Shown: piece by piece, positions 1 to 7,526 of the stretch
How the letters are laid out: each line of letters opens with the position of its first letter
How positions within the stretch are numbered: the first letter of the stretch is position 1
From: Gemmatimonadota bacterium
Lineage (GTDB): Bacteria; Gemmatimonadota; Gemmatimonadetes; Gemmatimonadales; Gemmatimonadaceae
NCBI GenBank assembly: GCA_027622655.1
Contig: JAQBYI010000002.1
Coordinates: 1-64,000, forward strand
Length of the DNA stretch: 64,000 bases
Direction of reading: 5' to 3'
The notes under the pieces: model-generated
Seen by the model: only the letters and a program-made list of their open reading frames with translations
Told to the model about the DNA's origin: nothing
Database searches by the model: none
Program-made: the position numbers and the translations under genes

Positions 1-21
1 TGAAGCGCACGCCGCAGCTGG

Positions 22-603
22 CTACCACAACCCCAGCAGTACCGACTGAATGATTCCGAGCAGGAACCACGCGACGATCGGGGAAATGTCGATCGTCCGT
101 ATCAGCGGGATCACGTTACGGATGGGTCGCAGGATGGGCTCACTCAATCGGTACGACCACCTGGCATACCAGGCTCCCGGGCGCCCGTGCACCCACGAGA
201 GCAGCACGCGAACTACGATCGCGATCTGCATCAGCGTGAACGTCCACGACACAACGAGTCGATAGACGCCGCGCGGTCCCGAATCCAGAGAGCCGAGCAC
301 AAACGCCAACTGGTCACGCAGAAATCCGAGTCCGGCGACTACGATAATTCCGGTGACGATTACGACCATGAGCGCCCAGAAGGGAGCGTGCGCCGGCAAT
401 CCGCCGGCACGCACCACCCGCCGCTCGATCGGCATCAGCAGAGGGTCCACGTTGCGACGCATGACGCGCGCGATCAGACCGAACGGACTGACGCGCCGCG
501 TACGCACCATCCAATCCAGTGTCGCGACTACACCGAGGCCGGCTGCCAGGCCAAGCAGCGCCGGCCGCAGGATGGCGATGAGCGAGTCGATGACTTCGAT
601 CAT
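22..603 (-). CDS. YggT family integral membrane protein
   Basis: The 193-residue product has strongly hydrophobic segments near residues 8-30, 75-105, 115-140 and 172-193. It looks like two YggT units in tandem, as in the about 190-residue enterobacterial YggT. The characteristic SEPILRPIRNVIP stretch lies near residues 152-164, just before the last helix. YggT proteins are inner-membrane proteins of poorly defined function, linked in some bacteria to osmotic tolerance and cell division. The gene ends 21 bp from the window edge. The aldehyde dehydrogenase gene lies directly upstream on the same strand (3 bp gap), so co-transcription is likely. Confidence 0.85.
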   Translation of the reverse strand: MIEVIDSLIAILRPALLGLAAGLGVVATLDWMVRTRRVSPFGLIARVMRRNVDPLLMPIERRVVRAGGLPAHAPFWALMVVIVTGIIVVAGLGFLRDQLAFVLGSLDSGPRGVYRLVVSWTFTLMQIAIVVRVLLSWVHGRPGAWYARWSYRLSEPILRPIRNVIPLIRTIDISPIVAWFLLGIIQSVLLGLW

Positions 604-606
604 CGG

Positions 607-2205
607 CTAAAGCGGGCGCCCGGGGCGAAGGACAAACCGCAGCACTCCTGCGAGCGCGCGAACTTTTCCGAACGGGCCGCGCGCGTGCGCGAAACGAATG
701 AACGCATCCACGTCTTCGGGCCGCCTGGCCGAATAGCCAAACCACTGCGGCTGGCGCCACGACGGGAACCGATCGGCAACGAGTGCTTTCGTGCGGACAC
801 ACGCAGCCAGCCCGGCTTCGCCGTGCGAGCGGCCGATGCCCGATCGCTTCACGCCGCCGTGCGGGATGGCCGGAGTCCCCGCGGTCACAAGCACATCGTT
901 GACTGACACGGTTCCGCACTCGAGCTGCTCGGCAATTGACGTGGCGCGGGCGGTGTTGCGCGACCACACGCTCGCCGAGAGGCCATAATCGCTGGCGTTC
1001 GCTCGTGTGACGGCCTCCGCGGCGTCCTTCACGCGGACGATGCTCAGTAACGGTCCGAACGTCTCCTCGCTCATTACGCGCGCGCCGGCGGGTACATCCA
1101 CCAAAACAGTGGGCGGAAAAAACCGGGGGCCGGCGGCCGTGCCCACTGCCGCCACGCGTGCGCCGCGGCTGACTGCATCATCGCGCTGGGACTCGAGCAC
1201 AATCCGGAACTCGGGACGAATCATCGCGCCGACTTCGGTTTCGGCAGCCGACGCGTCGCCGGTGCGAAGGGCGCTCACCACCGTGCTGATCGCCTTCACG
1301 AACGGCTCGTACGCAGCATCCTCCACAAATACACGCTTTGGCGCCACGCACGTTTGTCCGGCGTTGCTGAACCGACCCCACGCGATTCCAGACGCTGCGT
1401 GCCCCACATCGGCGTCGGCAAGAACGATCGCTGGATCGTTGCCGCCGAGTTCCAGATCGCAAGGGATCAGTCGCTCGGCCGCGGTGTGCGCGACTGCGCG
1501 GCCGCCGCGCTCGCTTCCCGTGAAAAAGAGCTTGTCTACTGCCGCCGCCGCGAGCGCCGCTCCGGTCACACCGTCACCCTGCAGGAGTTGAACGACGGCC
1601 GGCGGGAACCCGGCGTCGAGCAGCAGCGCGTGGGTGAACTCAGCGGTGGAGGGTGTGAACTCGCTCGGCTTGAAGACAACCGCGTTGCCGGTCGCGAGCG
1701 CCGGCAGCAGCCGTGCGCACGCCAGCATGAACGGATAGTTCCACGGCGTGATCACGCCCACGACTCCGTACGGTTCTTTGGCAACCCGCAGGCGCTTGCG
1801 TATGAACGCGGGGCCGGACGCCGTAAACCATCCCGAGGCGAGCAGTTTGGGAATCGCGCGCCGGAGGTAAACGGCGTTGTCGAGTACGACGCCGATTTCC
1901 GTGAGCATCGCTTCGTGGGCCGGCTTGTCGGTTTCGCGGCTGATCAACTCCGCCAGCTCCCCCCGCCTATCGAACAGCAGGTCGTGAAAGCAACCCAGAA
2001 TGTGGATACGTTGGCCAACGGGAATCGCAGCCCATGCAGGCTGGGCGTCCCGGGCGTCGCCAACGGCCTTCGCCACGTCTGCCTGATCCGAGGCAGGGAA
2101 GCGCCGCCACGTTTCGCCCGTACCCGGGCGCTGCGATTCGACGCTCCGGCGTGCTGGAGCGGCCGTCAAAGGCGATTCCTGTGTCATATCTGTAAATGTG
2201 TCCAT
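607..2205 (-). CDS. NAD(P)-dependent aldehyde dehydrogenase
   Basis: This is a class-3-like or succinate-semialdehyde-type aldehyde dehydrogenase that oxidises an aldehyde to the acid. Visible hallmarks in order are the WNYPFML segment, the cofactor segment VFKPSEFTP, FTGSERGGRAV, the general-base segment LELGGNDPA with its Glu, and NAGQTCVAPKRV with the catalytic Cys. The late EETFGPLLSIV motif is also present. The family is usually 480-520 residues. Starting at the ATG at 2205 gives 532, while the open frame runs up to 2454 and would overlap the divergent sigma factor gene. An ATG at 2187 is the alternative. A roughly 40-residue C-terminal extension is basic and hydrophobic and could contact the membrane. 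The substrate cannot be assigned. Confidence 0.9.
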   Translation of the reverse strand: MDTFTDMTQESPLTAAPARRSVESQRPGTGETWRRFPASDQADVAKAVGDARDAQPAWAAIPVGQRIHILGCFHDLLFDRRGELAELISRETDKPAHEAMLTEIGVVLDNAVYLRRAIPKLLASGWFTASGPAFIRKRLRVAKEPYGVVGVITPWNYPFMLACARLLPALATGNAVVFKPSEFTPSTAEFTHALLLDAGFPPAVVQLLQGDGVTGAALAAAAVDKLFFTGSERGGRAVAHTAAERLIPCDLELGGNDPAIVLADADVGHAASGIAWGRFSNAGQTCVAPKRVFVEDAAYEPFVKAISTVVSALRTGDASAAETEVGAMIRPEFRIVLESQRDDAVSRGARVAAVGTAAGPRFFPPTVLVDVPAGARVMSEETFGPLLSIVRVKDAAEAVTRANASDYGLSASVWSRNTARATSIAEQLECGTVSVNDVLVTAGTPAIPHGGVKRSGIGRSHGEAGLAACVRTKALVADRFPSWRQPQWFGYSARRPEDVDAFIRFAHARGPFGKVRALAGVLRFVLRPGRPL

Positions 2206-2342
2206 TCTGGGTGACGGAGACACGTACATACGGGTACTCATCAGTGCAGGCATACGGTCGGTGTCAGGTGGGAAAGATGTCACATCACCACACGGGAGGG
2301 TCGCTTTTGATGCGTTTCTCTTCGTGCAGGGCATGGTAGCCA

Positions 2343-2918
2343 ATGGGCAGTTTACGGGGTAAGCTCTCGCACACCCTTGGCGTCCGTCGCGAGTACGTGA
2401 GCGAATTCGATCCCACACTTCCCGTCCGTGCGAAGCACGGCGACGAGCAGGCATTCATCGGGATAGTTGAGTTCTACTATCCCCGGTGCCTGCGGTTCGC
2501 GCGCAACATGATTGGCAGTGAGCAGGACGCCGAAGAAGCTGTGCAGGACACGTTTGTGCGGGTGCACGACAGTTTTTCGCGGTTTGACGAGGATTCGCGG
2601 TTCGACCCGTGGTTGTTCAGGATCCTCGCCAATCGTTGCCGGACGCTGATGGCTCGTAACCGGCGTCGTCAGTCGTTGATTGAGTACGGTGAAATACCGA
2701 TTTCTGCATCGGCGGAGCCGGAAGTCGGGGCCGACTGGGCAGAAGAAGTTCAGGTGGTCCTGAATTCACTACCGATGGAGCAGCGGGAAGCGTTTCTGCT
2801 CAGGCACGTTGAAGATCTTTCCTACGAAGACATTGCCGCGATGACTGGCGTCGGCTTATCGGCCCTTCGGATGCGGGTAAAGCGAGCGTGTGATACGCTG
2901 CGCGCACGATTGGATTGA
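2343..2918 (+). CDS. ECF-family RNA polymerase sigma factor
   Basis: A two-domain sigma-70 (sigma-24-like) protein of 191 residues. Region 2 spans about residues 38-105, with the YYPRCLRFARNMIG and DAEEAVQDTFVRV segments and an FDPWLFRILANRC helix. Region 4 lies at about residues 138-190, with LPMEQREAFLLRHVEDLSYEDIA in its first half and an HTH (MTGVGLSALRMRVKRA). Region 3 is absent, as expected for ECF factors. A GTG at 2397 (VSEFDPTLP) is a plausible shorter start. The next gene begins 15 bp downstream and has the topology of a membrane anti-sigma factor, so the pair probably works as an envelope signalling module. Confidence 0.93.
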   Translation: MGSLRGKLSHTLGVRREYVSEFDPTLPVRAKHGDEQAFIGIVEFYYPRCLRFARNMIGSEQDAEEAVQDTFVRVHDSFSRFDEDSRFDPWLFRILANRCRTLMARNRRRQSLIEYGEIPISASAEPEVGADWAEEVQVVLNSLPMEQREAFLLRHVEDLSYEDIAAMTGVGLSALRMRVKRACDTLRARLD

Positions 2919-2933
2919 CTGAGGTGAATCAGC

Positions 2934-3527
2934 ATGATTGAAGAACGGGATGAACTGGTCGACCGCGCCGCACGGGCGTTGTCGGCAATGTCGCCGGTGA
3001 AGGCGGGCGCTGTTGCGCGCGTGCTCATGGCGGTACGGGCATCCAAGGTGCGTCCTCAGCCGGCGTGGAAGCGGAGCGTCCGGTGGCTTGAGGATGCGTC
3101 GGTGTCGGCGAGGGCCGCGGGTATGCTTGTTGCTGCGTCGCTCGTTGTGGGATTCGTGTTGCGCGGCACGGTCGATGTCGCTGGCTACTCGACTCAGGCG
3201 CTGAGTGAGACGCCGGTTGCGCTACAGACGATTTCCGACGCTGGTGCCGAGTCGCGCGGCGTTCCGGTTGCCATGGTGTTCGAACTCGCGAATGCGAAGT
3301 CCGTCGCCGTGGTTGGCGACTTCAACGGATGGGATCCTGCCGCCACGCCGATGCAGCGTGTTGGCGAGGACGGCCCTTGGTCCGCGACGCTGCTTGCCAA
3401 GCCGGGGCGCCACACGTATGCGTTTCTGGTGGACGGAAGTACGCTCGTGGCCGACCCGCTCGCCGCGAAGGCGACGAGCCCGGACTTTGGCGGCGACGCG
3501 TCCGTCATGATGGTGCGCACGCCATGA
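2934..3527 (+). CDS. One-TM protein with extracytoplasmic glycogen-binding (CBM48-like) domain; putative anti-sigma/sensor
   Basis: The 197-residue protein has a helical, charged cytosolic N-terminus (1-58), one transmembrane helix (about 60-77) and, after a short linker, an AMPK-beta/CBM48-like beta-sandwich (about 110-197). The sandwich carries the signature GDFNGWDP (128-135), the Trp149 region and a PGRHTYAFLVDG strand. CBM48 domains bind alpha-glucans such as glycogen or starch. Lying directly after an ECF sigma gene, with cytosolic head, membrane anchor and outside domain, it has the layout of a trans-membrane anti-sigma factor with a sugar-binding sensor. That role is inference: no zinc-binding HxxxCxxC anti-sigma motif is present. 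The stop overlaps the ATG of the next gene (ATGA). Confidence 0.75.
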   Translation: MIEERDELVDRAARALSAMSPVKAGAVARVLMAVRASKVRPQPAWKRSVRWLEDASVSARAAGMLVAASLVVGFVLRGTVDVAGYSTQALSETPVALQTISDAGAESRGVPVAMVFELANAKSVAVVGDFNGWDPAATPMQRVGEDGPWSATLLAKPGRHTYAFLVDGSTLVADPLAAKATSPDFGGDASVMMVRTP

Positions 3528-4198
3528 CGCTCGCGACACGAACCAACGGATTCGCACGTTCGATGATTCGCCGCGCTGCGCTGGCCGTCGCGGCGATTGC
3601 GACGCTCTCCGCTGCGTCGGTACAACTCGGGGCGCAGGAAGCCAGGCTCTTGGCGATCCAGGACGACGCGACGCGGAGCATGGTGCGGGATTTCATTGAA
3701 GCGGCGCGCGCGCGCGGTACACCGACGGAGCCCCTCGTTTCGAGGGCTCTCGAGGGCGTGGCGTTCAGGGCAACCGCGAAACGAATCGAGCAGGCGATGG
3801 TCGCGCTCGAAGAGCGGATCGGTCGCTCGCGCGAACTTCTCGCGCCGCGGGCAACTGTGGACGAGCTGGCGGCGGCGGCGGACGCATTGGCCAACGGCGT
3901 TCCGGCCAGCGCGATCCGCGATCTGAGAAAAATTGCGCCATATCGCCAGATCACGGTCGAGATCGGCGTGTTGACGGAGTTGGTGGCGAAGGGAGTTGCG
4001 CCCAAAAAGGCTGCGGTAATGGTCCGCGATCTTATGGCGCGTGGAGCGACGGGCACGCAACTTACGGAGTTGAACGCCGCTGTGCAGCAGGATGTCGCGT
4101 TCGGGGTTACACCTGTCGCGGCGCTCGAGCTGCGCGGACGTGGCGTCATGTCACTCCTCTCCCCGTCTGCCTCCGTCAACGCTGCTATCCGACCGTAG
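3524..4198 (+). CDS. Secreted helical protein of unknown function (ECF/CBM48 cluster)
   Basis: The ATG at 3524 overlaps the previous stop by 4 bp, so translation is probably coupled. This start leaves a clean Sec signal peptide (hydrophobic core about residues 18-34, cleavage near VQLGAQ-EA). The mature roughly 190 residues are Ala/Arg/Leu-rich and predicted helical, with no motif I recognise. The C-terminal part overlaps the start region of the next gene in another frame. Its position between two CBM48 genes suggests an envelope or periplasmic partner of that module. Confidence 0.7.
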   Translation: MTLATRTNGFARSMIRRAALAVAAIATLSAASVQLGAQEARLLAIQDDATRSMVRDFIEAARARGTPTEPLVSRALEGVAFRATAKRIEQAMVALEERIGRSRELLAPRATVDELAAAADALANGVPASAIRDLRKIAPYRQITVEIGVLTELVAKGVAPKKAAVMVRDLMARGATGTQLTELNAAVQQDVAFGVTPVAALELRGRGVMSLLSPSASVNAAIRP

Positions 4199-5345
4199 AA
4201 CCTCTCCCCACTCGGCTGTCCTGCGGGTAACCGCGCTCATTCTCGTCACCGCTCCAGGCGCCGAGGCGCTGCAGGTACGGCATGAGAATCGAATCGAGTC
4301 CGGCGTTGCGCGAATTGAGCAGCCGGGCACGCGCGCGCGGAGCGCACTCATCCTCGGCGGCCTGCGCCAGCATTCGGAACCAACGCTGGCGACAGTACTT
4401 GCGGGCAACGTGACGTGGGCGCGCGATAGCGTCGCGGCGCTACAGCTCATTGCAGGCATCGCGTGGCGCCCCTCGGCGCTGAGCCGTTGGCAACTGGAAG
4501 GCGGCGGTTCTGCTGCCGCCTTCGAGCTTTCCGACATCGGGCGCCAGGGCAACGGGAGCGGTTGGCTGCGCGTACGCCGCCGGTTCGCTGCGCACTACGG
4601 GCTGTTCGGCGGAGTGGCCGCAGGCAATACGGTTCGGGCAGCCACGTCCACGAATTCTCTCGCAGGCGATGTCGGTGTCTGGGCGACTGCCGGCGCGTTC
4701 GATGTGGAAGCCGAGTTTGGGCGTGCCAGAACACAGGATTCACTCCTGATGGCGGCGAGCCGCGTATTCACACGCCGGCCGACCGGCTGGCTGGACATGG
4801 ACGACGTCGCACTTACCGTGTCGTGGTCCGAAGGTTCCCTCGACGCAAGCGTCACGCAGCGATGGCGAACGAGTCTGCGCGGCACGCCGGTCGAGCAGGC
4901 GGCGTTGCAAGCTTCCGTAACGTGGGCATTGACGCCCAATGTTGCGGTGGTGGTGAGCGGTGGCCGGCAGCTCGCCGATCCCGTGCGCGGCGCTCCAGAC
5001 GCGACCATGATGCTGGCACTCGTACGATGGAGCTTCAGCAGCACCGACACGGCGGCCCGAATGCCCGAAGCGGCTGCGGCCGTCACACGGCTTGCCGAGG
5101 GGAGCAATCTCAAGGTTCGGATTAGGGCGCCGATATCGGCACGGGTCGAAGTGGCGGGGAGTTTTTCCGGGTGGGATCCGATTCCGCTAACCAGAGAAGG
5201 CGGATACTGGGTCGCCGAGGTGCACGTCGCGCCGGGCCGGCATCGCGTGGCATATCGCATTGACGGCGGACCTTGGCGGGCCCCGACTCAGCTGGCCAAG
5301 CTGCGGGAGTTCGGGGGAGAGGTTGGGCTCCTGATCGTTCCATAA
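4092..5345 (+). CDS. Exported beta-rich protein with C-terminal CBM48-like glycogen-binding domain
   Basis: A beta-strand-rich protein of about 400 residues with a long central region resembling an outer-membrane barrel (alternating hydrophobic strands, many GGxxA and W/F ends). A C-terminal CBM48-like sandwich (about residues 340-417) carries GSFSGWDP and PGRHRVAYRIDGG, paralogous to the domain encoded at 2934-3527. The start is uncertain. The ATG at 4092 gives a long N-terminus overlapping the previous gene. A GTG at 4140 would place the hydrophobic stretch VLRVTALILVTAPGAEA better as a signal peptide. This is probably the surface or outer-membrane component of the ECF/CBM48 operon. Confidence 0.75.
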   Translation: MSRSGLHLSRRSSCADVASCHSSPRLPPSTLLSDRRTSPHSAVLRVTALILVTAPGAEALQVRHENRIESGVARIEQPGTRARSALILGGLRQHSEPTLATVLAGNVTWARDSVAALQLIAGIAWRPSALSRWQLEGGGSAAAFELSDIGRQGNGSGWLRVRRRFAAHYGLFGGVAAGNTVRAATSTNSLAGDVGVWATAGAFDVEAEFGRARTQDSLLMAASRVFTRRPTGWLDMDDVALTVSWSEGSLDASVTQRWRTSLRGTPVEQAALQASVTWALTPNVAVVVSGGRQLADPVRGAPDATMMLALVRWSFSSTDTAARMPEAAAAVTRLAEGSNLKVRIRAPISARVEVAGSFSGWDPIPLTREGGYWVAEVHVAPGRHRVAYRIDGGPWRAPTQLAKLREFGGEVGLLIVP

Positions 5346-5447
5346 GGCCCGAGCGCTGGCGTTGGGTCGCCGCACAGCCGTAATTTAGTCGGTTGCTCCT
5401 CACAGCCCCGAGTTGATTCACCCGTCGCCTGATCGAGGAACCTCCCA

Positions 5448-6755
5448 ATGCAAACATCGCGTCGTTCGTTCGTCCACGGTCTCGCCGCCGCTGGTGTGGC
5501 GTTGCCGTCGTTTCCAGCGTTTCGGGAAGATGCGTTCGCGCGCCTGTTCCGGGCGAACGCACTCGCCGGAAGCCGATCGGCCGGGACGGTAGCGGAGGAC
5601 GAACTCTACTGGGCGGAAATCCAGCGTGCGTTCGACGCCGACCGGACGATGATCAACCTGAACAATGGTGGGATCTCGCCGACGCCGAGCCATGTGCTCG
5701 AGCAGATGATTCGCGACCTCAGGTTCACGAATGAGCTTCCGGTCGAGCATATGTGGCGCGTTCTGGAGCCGCGCATGGAGTCTACGCGTCGCGAGCTGGC
5801 CAAGGAGTTCGGGTGCGCGCCGGAAGAGATGGCAGTAGTGCGGAACGCCAGCGAAGCGCTCGAGATCATGATTTACGGGATCGATCTCAAGCGCGGCGAC
5901 GAAGTGATCGTCACGAACCAGAACTACGGACGGATGATCACGACGTGGCAGCAGCGCGAGCGTCGTGAAGGCATCGTTCTCAAGCAGATCGCGTTCAAGG
6001 TGCCGCCGCCGTCGGACGAGTATGTCGTCGAGCAGTTCCGGGCGGCGATCACTCCGCGCACGCGGGTCATCGAAGTCACGCACATCACCAACCTCACGGG
6101 CCAGATCATGCCCGTGCGCCAGATTATGGACCTCGCCAAGCCGCTTGGGATCGAGGTGTTTGTGGACGGCGCGCACGCGTTCGGCCATTGGCCGATGAAG
6201 CGCGACGAGTTGCAGGTGGACTACTACGGCACATCGCTGCACAAATGGCTGCACGCGCCCATCGGCGTGGGCTTCCTCTATGTGCGCCAGGACAAGATTC
6301 CGCGCCTCTGGCCCCTGATGGCGGCCGCGGAATCGCAGGCGAGCGACATCAGGAAATACGAACAGATCGGTACGCATCCGCAGGCTAATTTCAACGCCGT
6401 ATCGGCTGCGCTGGCGTTTTCGCAGGGAATGGGCCTCGACCGCAAGATTGCCCGGTTGCGTTACCTGCGGGACCGGTGGGCGAACCGCCTGATGGCCGAG
6501 AGCGACCGCGTGCACGTACTGACCGAGCTTGGTCCGGACAAGAGTGGCGCAATTTGCCTGTTCAACGTGGACGGGATCGATCCAGTCAAGCTGGGCAGCT
6601 GGCTGCTCAGCCGGTATCGAATCGTCAACACACCGATTGTACACCCGGAGTTCAGCGGCATTCGCATAACGCCAAGCGTTTACACATCCGTCGGCGAGAT
6701 CGACACCTTCACGGACGCAGTGTTGAAGGCGATCAAGACCGGCATCGCATCTTAG
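5448..6755 (+). CDS. Tat-exported class V aminotransferase-fold PLP enzyme (isopenicillin-N-epimerase-like)
   Basis: The N-terminus TSRRSFVHGLAAAGVALP is a twin-arginine signal, so the enzyme should be exported folded with its PLP. The body is fold-type I. It has VRNASEALEIMIYG near residue 130, HITNLTGQIMPV near 206, the PLP-phosphate/Asp segment EVFVDGAHAFGHW, and the Schiff-base lysine in YYGTSLHKWLHAPIG (about residues 260-274). Class V members of this type include epimerases, cysteine desulfurase-like and kynureninase-like enzymes. The substrate is not predictable. A paralogue, also with a Tat signal, is encoded at 9139-10443. Confidence 0.9.
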   Translation: MQTSRRSFVHGLAAAGVALPSFPAFREDAFARLFRANALAGSRSAGTVAEDELYWAEIQRAFDADRTMINLNNGGISPTPSHVLEQMIRDLRFTNELPVEHMWRVLEPRMESTRRELAKEFGCAPEEMAVVRNASEALEIMIYGIDLKRGDEVIVTNQNYGRMITTWQQRERREGIVLKQIAFKVPPPSDEYVVEQFRAAITPRTRVIEVTHITNLTGQIMPVRQIMDLAKPLGIEVFVDGAHAFGHWPMKRDELQVDYYGTSLHKWLHAPIGVGFLYVRQDKIPRLWPLMAAAESQASDIRKYEQIGTHPQANFNAVSAALAFSQGMGLDRKIARLRYLRDRWANRLMAESDRVHVLTELGPDKSGAICLFNVDGIDPVKLGSWLLSRYRIVNTPIVHPEFSGIRITPSVYTSVGEIDTFTDAVLKAIKTGIAS

Positions 6756-6763
6756 GGTATCCA

Positions 6764-7447
6764 GTGGCTGCAAAGAAGAAGACCAAAACGAAGCGCGCCG
6801 GAAAGACCGGCGCGAAAAAGGCTGTGGCGCCGAAGCGTGCGTCCAAACCCGCGCCGAAGCGTGCATCCAAGCCCGCGCCGAAGCGTGCCAGTGCCAAGAA
6901 AGCGGCGCCGGCAGCGGCGGCCTCGCCGGTTGCCTCACCGCACGCCAAAGGCAAATGGGCGTGGGTATTCAAGCGCGGGCCGGACGAGGAGCGCTACTGG
7001 CTGGTGAAGAGCGAGCCGGAAATCTTCTCATTCGACGACCTGCTCAGGCGCCACGGTCGCACGACGTGCTGGGACGGGGTCCGCAATTATGCGGCGCGCA
7101 ATTTTCTTCGCGACGGCATGCGGCTCGGCGACCGGGTGTTCTTCTACCACTCGAGCACCGACCCGCAGGTCATCGTAGGGGAATGCGAGGTTGCGCGCGA
7201 AGGCTACGTGGACCATACGGCATTCGATGTGAAACACCGGCACTACGATCCGGACTCGAATCCCGACGCGCCGGAGTGGTACATGGTTGACCTGCGCGCT
7301 GTGGCGCAGTTCACGAAGCACGTGACGCTCGAGGACATCAAGCTCAAAGCATCGCTCGCGAACATGACGATGCTGCGCATCGGCCGGCTCTCCGTCGTCC
7401 CCGTGGCTGAGAAGGAGTACAACATAATTCGCCGCATGGCGGGGTAG
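6764..7447 (+). CDS. EVE-domain protein with lysine-rich, histone-H1-like N-terminal tail
   Basis: The C-terminal about 150 residues are an EVE (PUA-like) domain: RYWLVKSEPEIFSFDDL, TCWDGVRNYAARNFLRDGM, GDRVFFYHS, then HYDPDSNPDAPEWYMVDL. EVE/THYN1-type domains are structurally YTH-like and are proposed readers of modified bases. The about 65-residue N-terminus is almost purely Lys/Ala/Pro/Arg with a tandem PKRASKPA repeat, typical of histone H1-like nucleic-acid-binding tails. The open frame runs further upstream across the aminotransferase gene. The GTG at 6764, 8 bp after the aminotransferase stop, fits the Lys-rich start (VAAKKKTKTKR) best. Bacterial EVE proteins usually lack such a tail. 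Confidence 0.85.
   Translation: MAAKKKTKTKRAGKTGAKKAVAPKRASKPAPKRASKPAPKRASAKKAAPAAAASPVASPHAKGKWAWVFKRGPDEERYWLVKSEPEIFSFDDLLRRHGRTTCWDGVRNYAARNFLRDGMRLGDRVFFYHSSTDPQVIVGECEVAREGYVDHTAFDVKHRHYDPDSNPDAPEWYMVDLRAVAQFTKHVTLEDIKLKASLANMTMLRIGRLSVVPVAEKEYNIIRRMAG
6833..6888 (+). repeat. 24-bp in-frame tandem repeat (two full copies plus partial)
   Basis: Units at 6833-6856 and 6857-6880 differ at two positions, and an 8-bp partial third copy follows. The unit is in frame and encodes the repeated KRASKPAP element of the basic tail of the EVE protein. Confidence 0.8.
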
Positions 7448-7526
7448 TACGAGGGTGAGGAGCGCGGGCGAAGAGTGAGGTGCACGTGAGCAGTAAGGCT
7501 GGCGCGCCCGCCGGGCCGAGCGCGCG

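Noticed and set aside
187-906. Long plus-strand frame of 239 codons opposite the YggT and aldehyde dehydrogenase genes
   Set aside because: Antisense to two well-supported genes, His/Arg-rich without family similarity; high GC content gives many such shadow frames.
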